The position numbers were made by a program, and so were the translations under genes. Shown piece after piece: positions 34,861-43,371 of a stretch of 64,000 nucleotides of DNA. How positions within the stretch are numbered: the stretch's first letter is position 1; each line of letters begins with the position of its first letter. Source of the DNA: Comamonas sp009360615. Lineage in GTDB: Bacteria > Pseudomonadota > Gammaproteobacteria > Burkholderiales > Burkholderiaceae_C. Location: assembly GCF_035784015.1 (NCBI RefSeq), contig NZ_JALKOW010000006.1. One strand, given 5' to 3'. Under the pieces are notes generated by a model. The model searched no databases, had not been told where the DNA came from, and worked only from the letters and a program-made list of their open reading frames with translations.

Positions 34861-35244
34861 ATGCACGCAAGGAAATGCTTCATCGCTTTGCTGGGGGCTC
34901 TGGCACTCACCCAGACAGCACCGGCTTCTGCACAGAACCTCAATGGAAAACATCTCTTCACCCAGAGATGTGCCATCTGCCACGGTGCGGATATCAAGGG
35001 AACCGGCCCCTTGGCCAGGAAAAGCAATCCTCCGACGCCGGATCTGACGACTGCGGCCTTCAGGAAACGGCTCGAAGAGTATCCCGGCGTCATTGTCTCC
35101 TCGGTCATACTCCGGCCGAACGGGGATCTCATCCCCAGAACGCTGCGGGAGAACGGGGTCAAGCTCGCCCCGCATCCCTGGACGGTGCAGGATTTTCGCG
35201 ACCTGAACCAATACATGAGCGACGTGATTTCAAAAAGCCGATGA
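34861..35244 (+). CDS. Small c-type cytochrome
   Basis: The 127-residue protein has a signal peptide (about 1-24, ending ASAQ) and one heme-binding motif CAICH near residue 36, followed by GADIKGTGP. One CxxCH and this length indicate a periplasmic monoheme class I cytochrome c. The distal Met ligand is not obvious; no Met occurs until MSDV near residue 119. It could accept electrons from a periplasmic dehydrogenase, but no such gene is adjacent. Translation upstream is open, but the ATG here gives a clean signal peptide. Confidence 0.82.
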   Translation: MHARKCFIALLGALALTQTAPASAQNLNGKHLFTQRCAICHGADIKGTGPLARKSNPPTPDLTTAAFRKRLEEYPGVIVSSVILRPNGDLIPRTLRENGVKLAPHPWTVQDFRDLNQYMSDVISKSR

Positions 35245-35295
35245 CTGCGCCCGCCGCTGCCCGGACATGCTGACCTGTATAGACCCAGTCCCACA

Positions 35296-35315
35296 AACTG
35301 TATAAAGAAACAGTA
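35296..35315 (+). promoter_or_regulatory. LexA-type SOS box
   Basis: The sequence contains CTGT-N8-ACAG within a 20-base TACTGT...ACAGTA-like frame (AACTGTATAAAGAAACAGTA). That is the LexA box known in beta- and gammaproteobacteria. It lies 38 bp upstream of the 163-residue gene. Confidence 0.65.
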
Positions 35316-35353
35316 GACTCTGGACTCGATAGCTCCCCGACCAAGGTCCAGAC

Positions 35354-35845
35354 ATGTCAGCAGAACTCGAACAAGAAGACCTCTCCATCTTCGATGACCG
35401 CCTTTGGCATCACAAGGGCTGGGAAGCCCGCGTCATCAAGAACGAAGATGACGATGGCTGGGCCGTGGCCATGACCCGGGACGGCCAGGCCGAACCCGCG
35501 CTGGTCGGCCCGTGGACCATGGGGCGCGACAAGAAGAACCCCAAGCCTCTCGATGCATCGGCCTTCCACACCCTGGTGAAGACCGCCACCGAAGTCATAC
35601 GCCGGCATGAGCAGCATCAGGCAGCGCTGTTGCACAAAGCCATACAGATCGACGTTCGCGGATCGCGTGTGACGGTGGCGCTCGATATCGAGCCCGATGA
35701 GGACAACCCCACGGCAACGCTCACGGCCACCGCGGCCGACGGGCGCGAGCTGGCCAAGGTACGAGCCCGGCCCGACCATGTCCTCAACCGTGCCTCCGCG
35801 CAGCGCTGGGCAGACGCAGGCTACCCGCGTTACAGCGAGGACTGA
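35354..35845 (+). CDS. Hypothetical protein behind a LexA box
   Basis: The 163-residue soluble protein has no signal peptide or membrane segment. It is acidic at the N-terminus (AELEQEDLSIFDD) and rich in charged residues, and I recognise no family. The coding frame is well shaped and has a normal amino-acid composition. A near-consensus LexA box 38 bp upstream suggests induction by DNA damage. It lies outside the steroid regulon: no GGACGATG copy is nearby, and the neighbours are unrelated. Confidence 0.75.
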   Translation: MSAELEQEDLSIFDDRLWHHKGWEARVIKNEDDDGWAVAMTRDGQAEPALVGPWTMGRDKKNPKPLDASAFHTLVKTATEVIRRHEQHQAALLHKAIQIDVRGSRVTVALDIEPDEDNPTATLTATAADGRELAKVRARPDHVLNRASAQRWADAGYPRYSED

Positions 35846-35973
35846 GCTAGGACGGGCCCTGGCACAGCGCGGCTCTGCGCGGACCTGAAGAGCCTGCTCG
35901 CCGCGAGGGCCGTCAACACCAGCCCCCCGTGACGGCGAGAGGCCGGATACCGGACAGCGAGCCGGCCTGCAGC

Positions 35974-36234
35974 TCACGCACCGGGCCGAGAGCGCAGCGC
36001 GGCCTCGAACCGGTCCAGCTCCTGCTGCAGCGTGCCGCGCTGCCTGAAACGCTGGCCGGCGCGCTCGTACCAGTTCTCTGCGTCCTCGAGATCGCCCTCC
36101 TGCAGATGCAGCAGCCCATGCAGCCAGGCTGCGAGCAGGCCTTCATGCTGCTGCACGGCATCGTGCGCGGCATTCCATTGCCCGGCCCGCATCTGCAGCA
36201 CGATGGCTTCCAACTGTGCGTTGACATCGCTCAT
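35974..36234 (-). CDS. Small TPR-like hypothetical protein
   Basis: The 86-residue all-helical protein has a TPR-like unit in its middle (LQEGDLEDAENWYERAGQR near residues 43-61). It is the last gene of the minus-strand set that begins with the DsbA-like gene at 38249, 18 bp after the NTF2 gene. No function can be assigned. Confidence 0.65.
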   Translation of the reverse strand: MSDVNAQLEAIVLQMRAGQWNAAHDAVQQHEGLLAAWLHGLLHLQEGDLEDAENWYERAGQRFRQRGTLQQELDRFEAALRSRPGA

Positions 36235-36252
36235 GACAGGGCGCGCTTGTGC

Positions 36253-36645
36253 TCAGGCCTGCAGCGCCTGCTGCACGAGATGGCTGTCCACATACTGTTC
36301 CATGCTCGTGATCCTGCCCTCGTTGAGCCGGTACAGATGGGCGAAGCTAGCCGTCATCGCCTTGCCCGTCTTGCGATAGGTGCCCGAGTAGACGCCGAAG
36401 GCTGCCACGCGGTCGCCATCGGCCAGGTAGGTGTGGACCTTGGCGCTGTAGCCGTCCCACTCCGTTGCCAGCCGCTGGAACACGCCCGCGACGATTTGCT
36501 GCGGGCCGACGTAGGTTCCGGCATAGGGAAAGCCGGCAGCCTCTGTCCACCGCGCGTCGGGCGCCAGTGCGGCCAGCAGATTCCTGGCGTTCTCGTCGGG
36601 CAGACCTTCGTAGGTCGAGCGGATGATGTCCAGATGGGTGGTCAT
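36253..36645 (-). CDS. SnoaL/NTF2-like protein
   Basis: The 130-residue single-domain NTF2-fold protein contains DARWTEAAGFPYAGTYVG near residue 33 and ends in helices. It is typical of the SnoaL-like, ketosteroid-isomerase-related superfamily, but without the Tyr/Asp set of true Ksi. The ATG at 36645 begins MTTHLDIIR. It lies between the degenerate MBL gene and the TPR gene. Members of this family often act as small isomerases or in detoxification; the role here is unknown. Confidence 0.82.
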   Translation of the reverse strand: MTTHLDIIRSTYEGLPDENARNLLAALAPDARWTEAAGFPYAGTYVGPQQIVAGVFQRLATEWDGYSAKVHTYLADGDRVAAFGVYSGTYRKTGKAMTASFAHLYRLNEGRITSMEQYVDSHLVQQALQA

Positions 36646-36662
36646 GGTGTGCCTCCCGGGCT

Positions 36663-37562
36663 TCAGCCCCATTGCATCTCACCCTTGGCCACCTTGGCGC
36701 CGATCTGCAGCGCAGCGGCCAGGCCGGCGTCAGGATAGCGCCTGTTCATGGCGGCGATCAAGGCATCGCCATTGGCGGCCCTGGCCAGTTCCTGCTCGAA
36801 GGCCAGCAGGTATTCGCGGGTGTAGTTCACGGCCGAAACGTCCAGCGCGCCATGGGCGCCCAGGTGGCCCGGCACGACCACGGCCGGCTTGCGTGCGGCG
36901 ATGGCCTCCAGATTCCTGACCCAGGCGGCGCGAGAGGCTGGCGTCGGTGTATCGGCCGTCCACACATGCAGGCCCGAGAACACCAGCACGCCGCCGAAGA
37001 CGGCATTCAGCGAGGGAACCCACAGGTAGCGGCGGTTCTCCAGTCCCTGCGCCTTGACGATGTCGATGCGGTGGCCTTCCAGCGTCAGCGCAGGGCCGTC
37101 ATAGGCTTCGGGAAAGACGATATCGGCGAGCTTCTGCGGACCGTTCTCCTTGAGCTGGGGCGCCCAGGTATCAATCTTCTTTTGCACATTGGCGCGGATG
37201 GCAGCAATGGTGTCGGAGGCTGCGATCACCCTGGCAGCGGGAAAAGCGGCCTTGATCGGTCCCAGGCTGAAGTAATAGTCCGGGTCGCTCTGGCTGATAT
37301 AGATGGTGCTGAGCTGCTTGCCCGAAGCCTTGATGGCTTGGGCCACGGCGCGGCCATCGGGCAGGGAAAAGCCGCCGTCGATAAGAACGGCCTCCTGGTC
37401 GCCCGAAAGCAGCACGGGCGCACGGAAAAAGCCTTTGTCGTCTGCAGGGAAATGCTGCCATTGCAGCCTGGATTGGCCGGTCACGGCAGCGGCGCAACCT
37501 GCCAGGCCTGTGGCGATTCCGGCGACGGCGACGGTTTGAACAAAGTCTCGGCGATTCAGCAT
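36663..37562 (-). CDS. Exported MBL-fold protein with degenerate metal site
   Basis: The 299-residue protein has an RRDF twin-arginine-like start and a hydrophobic segment with AGC at residues 21-23, so it may be a Tat substrate or lipoprotein. The fold is metallo-beta-lactamase-like, with IDGGF near 62 and a later VVPGH near 225. The canonical HxHxDH motif is replaced by QSDPDYYFSLG near 94: both histidines before and after the Asp are lost. It may bind metal poorly or act as a non-enzymatic binder. It is upstream of the NTF2 gene and downstream of the DsbA-like gene. Confidence 0.85.
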   Translation of the reverse strand: MLNRRDFVQTVAVAGIATGLAGCAAAVTGQSRLQWQHFPADDKGFFRAPVLLSGDQEAVLIDGGFSLPDGRAVAQAIKASGKQLSTIYISQSDPDYYFSLGPIKAAFPAARVIAASDTIAAIRANVQKKIDTWAPQLKENGPQKLADIVFPEAYDGPALTLEGHRIDIVKAQGLENRRYLWVPSLNAVFGGVLVFSGLHVWTADTPTPASRAAWVRNLEAIAARKPAVVVPGHLGAHGALDVSAVNYTREYLLAFEQELARAANGDALIAAMNRRYPDAGLAAALQIGAKVAKGEMQWG

Positions 37563-37610
37563 GATGGTTCTCCGGTGAATTTCGGGATGGCGGGTTGAAA
37601 GGCGAAAGCC

Positions 37611-38249
37611 TCAGGCCTTGGCGATTTGCTCGGCAAAGGCCTGCGGATTGGCGTAAGCGGCACTGGAATTCAGTAACTGACGCTGGCCATGGGTTTCCAG
37701 GATGAAGCACGGAACGCCACGCGCGCCGAACTGGCCCAGCAAGGCCTGCGCAGCGGCGATGCGGGCGCGATTGGCTGCCAGCAGCTCTCCATCAGACCGC
37801 AACAGACATGCAGCCGCCTGCTGCAGCCCCTGGGCTTGCAGCACGGCCGCCAGCGGCTCCAACCGGGTGATGTCCTCGCCGTTGACATAGCGCGCATGCT
37901 GGATGGCTTCAAGGGCCTCTGACTCCCGCTCGGGAGCGGTCAGGCTGACGGCGCTCAGCGCCAGGGTGGCGGGGCCGCTGTCGAACCGCTGCTGGCGGTC
38001 CGACAGCACCTGGCTGCGGTAGATCTCGCTGAAGCGCTGGCCCGTCAGGCGCTCAATACGCTGGTCGTTGCTCCAGGCATAGGCCGCAAAGTCGTCGTCC
38101 ATGGGACGTGCACCCGCGCCGGCGAAGAGACCGCTGGGCAGCAGGCGCAGTTCGACCTCGGTCGCCTTGCCCAGAGCCGCCACTGCTGCGGCGGCACCAT
38201 AGCACCAGCCGCACAGAGGGTCGAATACGTAATGCAGGGTCTTGGTCAC
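37611..38249 (-). CDS. DsbA/FrnE-family thioredoxin-fold protein
   Basis: The 212-residue protein has the DsbA-family CxxC motif as DPLCGWCYGA near residues 10-19, then a long helical insert and a C-terminal GVPCFIL cis-Pro segment near 180. It appears to start at GTG (38249), with GGAGCC 8 bases upstream; no in-frame ATG fits the homologous start. Lack of a signal peptide suggests a cytoplasmic FrnE-like oxidoreductase or isomerase. It is divergent from a LysR gene that probably controls it. Confidence 0.83.
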   Translation of the reverse strand: MTKTLHYVFDPLCGWCYGAAAAVAALGKATEVELRLLPSGLFAGAGARPMDDDFAAYAWSNDQRIERLTGQRFSEIYRSQVLSDRQQRFDSGPATLALSAVSLTAPERESEALEAIQHARYVNGEDITRLEPLAAVLQAQGLQQAAACLLRSDGELLAANRARIAAAQALLGQFGARGVPCFILETHGQRQLLNSSAAYANPQAFAEQIAKA

Positions 38250-38294
38250 AAAAGGGCTCCATGGCTTGAATACCGTGATCGTAGAAACAATGCA

Positions 38295-38323
38295 TTGACA
38301 GAAAAACCCCGATCGAATAGATA
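38295..38323 (+). promoter_or_regulatory. Sigma-70 promoter of the LysR gene
   Basis: TTGACA at 38295-38300 and TAGATA at 38318-38323 are separated by 17 bases. The expected transcription start falls on or next to the ATG at 38330, so the transcript may be almost leaderless. Confidence 0.5.
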
Positions 38324-38329
38324 AACCGT

Positions 38330-39265
38330 ATGTCAATGACAAACAATCCCGAAGAATCCATCGCCGGCAGGCTTGCCAATCTCAAGCGCCTGGCCTACTT
38401 CGCGGCCGTGGTGGAGACCGGCAGCTTCACGGCCGCCGCAGACCGGTTGGGAATCACCAAGGCTGTGGTCAGCCAGCAGGTCGCCAGACTCGAGCGTGAG
38501 TTCCGCACCACGCTGCTGACCCGCACCACCCGCAAGGTCGTACCCACCGACGCGGGGAGGCTCTTCTATCAGCGCTGCGCGTCCATCCTCAAGGAGGCAG
38601 GCGATGCTTTCGACGAACTGGGGGAAGTGGCGGCCGAGCCTTCGGGCATCCTGCGTCTGACGGCTCCGCTGGACTATGGCATCACGGCGGTGGTGCCTGC
38701 CATCACCGAGTTCACCCGGCGCTACCCCCAATGCAAGGTGGATGCCGTGTTCAGCGACCAGTCGCTCGACCTGATGTCGGGGCAGGTGGAGCTGGCAATC
38801 CGCGTGGGCTGGCTTTCCGACCTCAACGTGCAGGCCCGTCAGATCGGGAGCTTCCGGCAACTGCTGGTCGCTGCGCCCTCGATGCGCCGGCAAGTGGGGC
38901 AGCTCAAGCAGCCGCAGCATATCGGCGAGCTGCCTTTCGTGGCGAACACGGCCTTGCGTGCCCCCTGCAGCTGGCACTTCTCGCGCGGCGAGCTGGAGCA
39001 GCAGAGCGTGACCGTGCATCCGGTCATCTCGCTGGATGCGACGCTGGGCGTACGCGAGGCCGTGCGCCAGGGCGCGGGCCTGTCGGTACTGCCCGACTTC
39101 GCGGTGGCCGATGATTTGAAGAACGGCACGCTGATACAGGTACTGCCCAGATGGTCGCTGCCCTCCGGAGGCATTCATGCCGTGTTCCCGACGGCACGCT
39201 TTCGGCCTGCAAAGGTGAAAGCCTTTGTGGACCTGATGCAGGAGCACATCCGGCCCAAGGCATGA
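38330..39265 (+). CDS. LysR-family transcriptional regulator
   Basis: The 311-residue protein has an N-terminal winged helix-turn-helix (about 17-75, VVETGSFTAAADRLGITKA) and a LysR ligand-binding domain (about 100-300). It is divergent from the DsbA/MBL/NTF2/TPR set and probably controls it. No ribosome binding site is visible, but a good sigma-70 promoter lies directly upstream, compatible with a leaderless transcript. It ends before a long bidirectional hairpin. Confidence 0.92.
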   Translation: MSMTNNPEESIAGRLANLKRLAYFAAVVETGSFTAAADRLGITKAVVSQQVARLEREFRTTLLTRTTRKVVPTDAGRLFYQRCASILKEAGDAFDELGEVAAEPSGILRLTAPLDYGITAVVPAITEFTRRYPQCKVDAVFSDQSLDLMSGQVELAIRVGWLSDLNVQARQIGSFRQLLVAAPSMRRQVGQLKQPQHIGELPFVANTALRAPCSWHFSRGELEQQSVTVHPVISLDATLGVREAVRQGAGLSVLPDFAVADDLKNGTLIQVLPRWSLPSGGIHAVFPTARFRPAKVKAFVDLMQEHIRPKA

Positions 39266-39453
39266 CCGAGGCCGGCCATCAGGTGCCAGACAAGCGGCTC
39301 AGCCGAAGACATGCTGAAGCCACACCAGAGCGCCATCGCACAACGGCCGCGTCATCGCGGGGCTGCAGCTTGCAGACGTTGCCATTGCGCTTGACCAGGA
39401 CCGCAAAGGCTCGATTCAAGCCATGGCCTGGCTCAAGCGGCATCATCAAGAGT

Positions 39454-39491
39454 GCATGGAAAAAGGGAGCCCAAGCTCCCTTTTTCCATGC
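39454..39491. terminator. Bidirectional terminator
   Basis: A perfect 17-bp stem (GCATGGAAAAAGGGAGC and its inverse complement) with a 4-base CCAA loop provides a T5 run on both strands. It separates the LysR gene (plus) from the SDR gene (minus). Confidence 0.9.
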
Positions 39492-39527
39492 TAAGCGCTC
39501 GGTCCCGCCTGAGCGATGCCTTCAGAG

Positions 39528-40298
39528 TCAGAAGTTGGGCGCTTCCACGCCGCCGTCCACTCCCAGCACCTTGCCGGTCACCCAGCTGGATGCGGGGCTG
39601 GCCAGAAACAGCGCGGCGTTGGCAATGTCTTCGGGCTGGCCCATGCGTGCCATGGGCGTGGTTTTTTCCATGCGTTCCTTGCGCTCGGGCGTGAGAAACG
39701 GCGCCAGCGCATCGGTCATGATGGTGCCGGGCTCGATGGCGTTGATACGCACCCTGGGACCGAAGTCCTGCGCCAGGCAACGTGTGAGCTGGTTGAGCGC
39801 GGCCTTGGACGCCGCATAAGCGCTGAAGTACTTTTGCGAGTAGCGCGCCGCCGTGGACGAGATATTGACCACCGCGCCGCCGCCTGCGGCCTCCATGGCG
39901 GCGGCCACCTTCTGGATCAGCGTATAGGCAGGCACCACATTGAAGGCCAGCATGTCGCCCACGGCCTTGCCCGTGACCTTGCGTGGGTCGTTGGGGCCGC
40001 CGCCACCCGCATTGTTGATGAGCACATTGATCTTGCCCAGCTCGGCCACGGTGCGGTCGATCAGGGCCTGCAGGTCCTCTTCCCGGTTCACATCGCCAGG
40101 CACGATGATGGCGCGGCGCCCCAGCACTTCGATCTCGGCCTTGACGGCCTGCAGATCCGCCTCGGTTCGCGCAAACAGCGCCACATCGGCGCCCGCCCTG
40201 GCCAGCGTGATCGCACAAGCACGGCCAATTCCCTTGCCCGCACCGGTCACTACAGCGACCTGCCCCTCCAGTGAAAACTGGCGAAAAATCTCGTTCAT
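39528..40298 (-). CDS. Short-chain dehydrogenase/reductase
   Basis: The 256-residue classical SDR has TGAGKGIGRA near residue 17, NNAG near 93, a catalytic Ser in NISSTAAR near 146 and a YAASK dyad near 159. It ends GGVEAPNF. The ATG follows GAGGACGAGAC. A 20-base degraded operator copy lies 58 bp upstream, which places it within the putative steroid regulon. A hydroxysteroid or 3-hydroxyacyl-CoA dehydrogenase role is likely. Confidence 0.9.
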   Translation of the reverse strand: MNEIFRQFSLEGQVAVVTGAGKGIGRACAITLARAGADVALFARTEADLQAVKAEIEVLGRRAIIVPGDVNREEDLQALIDRTVAELGKINVLINNAGGGGPNDPRKVTGKAVGDMLAFNVVPAYTLIQKVAAAMEAAGGGAVVNISSTAARYSQKYFSAYAASKAALNQLTRCLAQDFGPRVRINAIEPGTIMTDALAPFLTPERKERMEKTTPMARMGQPEDIANAALFLASPASSWVTGKVLGVDGGVEAPNF

Positions 40299-40356
40299 GT
40301 CTCGTCCTCTGGTTGCGTTCTGATCCGCCCATGCTCTGCACGAAACGCATTCGCGA

Positions 40357-40376
40357 CATCCGCCAAACGGACCATG
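40357..40376. promoter_or_regulatory. Recurrent operator copy 7 (degraded)
   Basis: It reads CATC-CGCC-AAAC-GGAC-CATG, matching the full 20-base dyad except for three bases. It lies 58 bp upstream of the SDR gene, in opposite orientation to the gene. Confidence 0.5.
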
Positions 40377-40461
40377 GGGCAAGCCCCATGCCAGGGCGGG
40401 GCCGCCTCAGGCAAGCCCACAGACGTGGACAGCGGGCTCGGAGAGCGGCGGTGGCGCCGTC

Positions 40462-41886
40462 CTAGGGGGTCACGGCGGCTTCCAGCATTTGCGCAAACTG
40501 GTCGGTGTAGGGCGGCAGCATGCCCCACTCTCGACGCGGGTCGTGGCTGCCGGCCTTGTAGACCGAGCGCGCATGACTGAACTCGAGAAAGCCCTCTCGG
40601 CCATGGTAGTGGCCCATGCCCGAAGCTCCCACGCCGCCGAACGGGGCGTCTTCCAGCGCCGGATGCATGACCACGTCGTTGATGGAGACACCGCCGGACA
40701 GCGTGTTGTCCAGCACCCAGCCCTGCTCCGTCTCGTCGCTGCCGAAGTAGTACAGCGCCAGCGGGCGCTCGCCGGCATTGATCGCCGCCACCGCATCGCG
40801 GACGTTGTGGAAACTGCGCAGCACCAGGGCCGGGCCGAAGATTTCATGCCGGGAGATCTCGGCGTCGGCAGGCGGGTTGATGACCAGCGCCAGCGGCAGG
40901 CGACGGTCCGACCCGGCTTGCGCGGCACCGACTTCCAGCACGCTCAGGCCCCGCGCCTTGGCATCGTCCACATAGGCTTTCACACGGGCATGGTGACGCT
41001 CGTTGATCACGGGCGTCATGTCGGCGTTGTCGGTCACCGTGGGATACAGCGACTGATATTGCGCGGCGATTCCTTCGGCCAGCACCTGCAGCCGCGACTC
41101 ATGGACCCAGACCACGTCGGGCGATACGCACAGCTGGCCCGAGTTCAGCGACTTGCCCACGGCAATGCGCTCGGCCGCATGGGCGATATCGGCCGTGTCG
41201 CTGACCAGCACCGGAGACTTGCCGCCCAGCTCCAGCGTCACGGGCACCAGGTTCCTCGCGGCGGCCGCCATGACGAGCTTGCCCACGCTGGTGGAGCCCG
41301 TGAAGACCAGGTGGTTCCAGGGCTGCTCGGCAAATGCTGCCGCCACCTCGGGGCCGCCCTGCACCACGGCCAGCACCTGGGGATCAAAGCGTTTGGCCAC
41401 GGCCTCGGCCAGCACCTGGGCCGTGCGCGGTGCGATTTCGGAAGGCTTGAGCACGGCCCGGTTGCCCGCCGCGAACGCGCAGGCCAGCGGCGACAGCAAG
41501 GTGAACAGCGGCGCATTCCAGGTGCCGATGATGCCGACCACGCCCTTGGGCTGGTACTTGACCCAGGCCGTGGCACCAAACATGTCGAAGGGTTTGACGC
41601 TGGGACGCGCCGAGTCGCCCAGCCAGTCCCTGAGATGGTCGCGCGCATGCTTGAGCGAGGCCAGCGAGCCCAGGACGTCGTTGGCCAGCGAAAATACCGC
41701 AGGGCGGCCGCCGAAGTCTTCACCCATGGCCTGGCACAGGGCATTCCTGTGCTCCACCAGCATGTCGATGAGCTGCTGCAGGCGCTGCATGCGCACTTCG
41801 GCGCTGACGGCACCTTCTTCGACAAAGGCCTGCTTTTGCATGTCCAGCAGCTGGCGGATGCCGATGGACGAATTCGTCTGGGTCAT
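40462..41886 (-). CDS. NAD(P)-dependent aldehyde dehydrogenase
   Basis: The 474-residue enzyme has the aldehyde dehydrogenase motifs: ELGGKSP with catalytic Glu near residue 217, and GQLC with the nucleophilic Cys near 250. A C-terminal PFGGVGASGMG motif near 435 is also present. It is closest in feel to coniferyl-aldehyde dehydrogenases. AGGAGAC lies 5 bases before the ATG. In the aldolytic cholate route (Pseudomonas sp. Chol1) an aldehyde dehydrogenase, Sad, oxidises the C22 aldehyde left by the first aldolase; this gene could serve that step. An operator copy lies 76 bp upstream. Confidence 0.9.
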   Translation of the reverse strand: MTQTNSSIGIRQLLDMQKQAFVEEGAVSAEVRMQRLQQLIDMLVEHRNALCQAMGEDFGGRPAVFSLANDVLGSLASLKHARDHLRDWLGDSARPSVKPFDMFGATAWVKYQPKGVVGIIGTWNAPLFTLLSPLACAFAAGNRAVLKPSEIAPRTAQVLAEAVAKRFDPQVLAVVQGGPEVAAAFAEQPWNHLVFTGSTSVGKLVMAAAARNLVPVTLELGGKSPVLVSDTADIAHAAERIAVGKSLNSGQLCVSPDVVWVHESRLQVLAEGIAAQYQSLYPTVTDNADMTPVINERHHARVKAYVDDAKARGLSVLEVGAAQAGSDRRLPLALVINPPADAEISRHEIFGPALVLRSFHNVRDAVAAINAGERPLALYYFGSDETEQGWVLDNTLSGGVSINDVVMHPALEDAPFGGVGASGMGHYHGREGFLEFSHARSVYKAGSHDPRREWGMLPPYTDQFAQMLEAAVTP

Positions 41887-41962
41887 TGTGTCTCCTGAAT
41901 AGTTCTCTTGAAAGCCATGAACGGGAAGGCACATGCTCGGACCTGAAGATTTCCCGGTCGTC

Positions 41963-41978
41963 GTCCAAAAAGACGATG
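41963..41978. promoter_or_regulatory. Recurrent operator copy 8
   Basis: It reads GTCC-AAAA-AGAC-GATG, between the divergent aldehyde dehydrogenase (76 bp) and MFS gene (24 bp). The short distance to the MFS start suggests that it mainly serves the dehydrogenase, or that the MFS start lies further downstream. Confidence 0.65.
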
Positions 41979-42002
41979 GCATAACCCTGAGCCCCTCGCA
42001 CG

Positions 42003-43346
42003 ATGCTGCGCATGCACACCCCTCAACACCCGCCTCCCGCCGTCAGCTGGCGCACTCATCTCAGCCTCGCCCTGCTGGCGCTGGTCTATATTTTCTCCTT
42101 CATTGACCGGCAGGTTCTGTCTATTTTGCTGGAACCCGTCAAGCAGGAATTCGGTGCCTCCGACACCGAGATGGGTCTGCTCACGGGGCTGGCCTTCGGT
42201 CTGATCTATGCCATGCTGGGTGTGCCGGTGGGTCGTCTGGCCGACACCCGCAACCGCCGCAACATCGTGGCCCTGTGCTGCGGCATCTGGAGCCTGGCCA
42301 CCGCAGCCTGCGGCGTGGCCACCCAGTACTGGCACATGCTGCTGGCCCGCATGAGCGTGGCCGTGGGAGAGGCGGGCGGCATGGCGCCATCGGTGTCCAT
42401 CGTCTCCGACCTCTACCCCCCCAAGATGCGCTCGTTCGCCATCAGCCTGTTCATGATGGGCCCCAACCTGGGCACGCTGCTGGGCCTGGTCATCGGCGGC
42501 ATGGTGGCCCAGCACCACGGTTGGCGCTCCGTGTTTCTGGCCTTCGGCATTCCGGGCGTGATTCTGGCCCTGCTGGTGTATTTCTTTGTCAGGGAACCCG
42601 CACGCGGCGCCTATGAAACCGCCCGAGTCGCCGCGCAAGGCAGTGCGCCGCGCGAATCCATGTTCCGCCAGCTCAGGCGTCTGCTGGGTATGGCGCCGCT
42701 GCGCAATATCTGCATCGCCTGTGGCGTGGCCGGCATTGCGGGCTATGGCTACGGCGTCTGGGCACCGAGCTTTTTCATGCGCATTCACGGTATGAGCATT
42801 TCTCACGCCGGTCTGGTGTTCGGTCTGGCCAGCGGACTGGGGGCCGTGTTCGGCGCCATGTTCTGTGGCTGGCTCAGCGACCGGCTGACCCAGCGCGATG
42901 CTCGCTGGCAGCTGCGTCTGGCCGCCATGGGCACGCTCTGCGCCGTGCCGGCCGGCGTGGCCGTTTTCTTCTGGCCCGTTTCCGATTTCTGGACGGTTGC
43001 CGGCATCAAGGTTCCCTACGCCATGGCCTTTGCGCTGGTGTTCGGCTTCTTTGCGAGCTGGTTCGCCACGCTCTCCTACAGCGCCGTCAGCCAGATGGTC
43101 ACGGCCGCCGAGCGCAGCGTGGCCTCGGCCCTGCTCAATCTGTTCATGACCTTGCTGGGTGTGGGCCTGGGCCCGCTAGTCACCGGCATCCTGTCGGACT
43201 ACTTTGCCCAAACCCATGGCTCCGAAGGCCTGCGCTGGGCGCTGATGGGCGTGACCTCGCTGCTGCTCATCACCTCGATATTCTTCGCCCTGGCCATTCG
43301 CCCCTACCGTCAACGCCTGCAGCAGCTGCAGACGGCTGCCGCCTGA
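42003..43346 (+). CDS. MFS transporter, spinster-like
   Basis: The 447-residue, 12-helix major facilitator protein has the first-helix DRQVLSILLEPVKQEFG motif near residue 36 and GRLADTRNRR near 77. It is of the spinster-like subfamily. Two relatives occur in this window, at 46376 and 50367. The gene heads a plus-strand set with an SDR and a Rieske oxygenase. Uptake or export of a steroid acid is likely. The start is uncertain: ATG at 42003 or 42012, neither with a good ribosome binding site. Confidence 0.92.
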   Translation: MLRMHTPQHPPPAVSWRTHLSLALLALVYIFSFIDRQVLSILLEPVKQEFGASDTEMGLLTGLAFGLIYAMLGVPVGRLADTRNRRNIVALCCGIWSLATAACGVATQYWHMLLARMSVAVGEAGGMAPSVSIVSDLYPPKMRSFAISLFMMGPNLGTLLGLVIGGMVAQHHGWRSVFLAFGIPGVILALLVYFFVREPARGAYETARVAAQGSAPRESMFRQLRRLLGMAPLRNICIACGVAGIAGYGYGVWAPSFFMRIHGMSISHAGLVFGLASGLGAVFGAMFCGWLSDRLTQRDARWQLRLAAMGTLCAVPAGVAVFFWPVSDFWTVAGIKVPYAMAFALVFGFFASWFATLSYSAVSQMVTAAERSVASALLNLFMTLLGVGLGPLVTGILSDYFAQTHGSEGLRWALMGVTSLLLITSIFFALAIRPYRQRLQQLQTAAA

Positions 43347-43371
43347 TCCCCTCAAAAAACCGGAGACTCTC

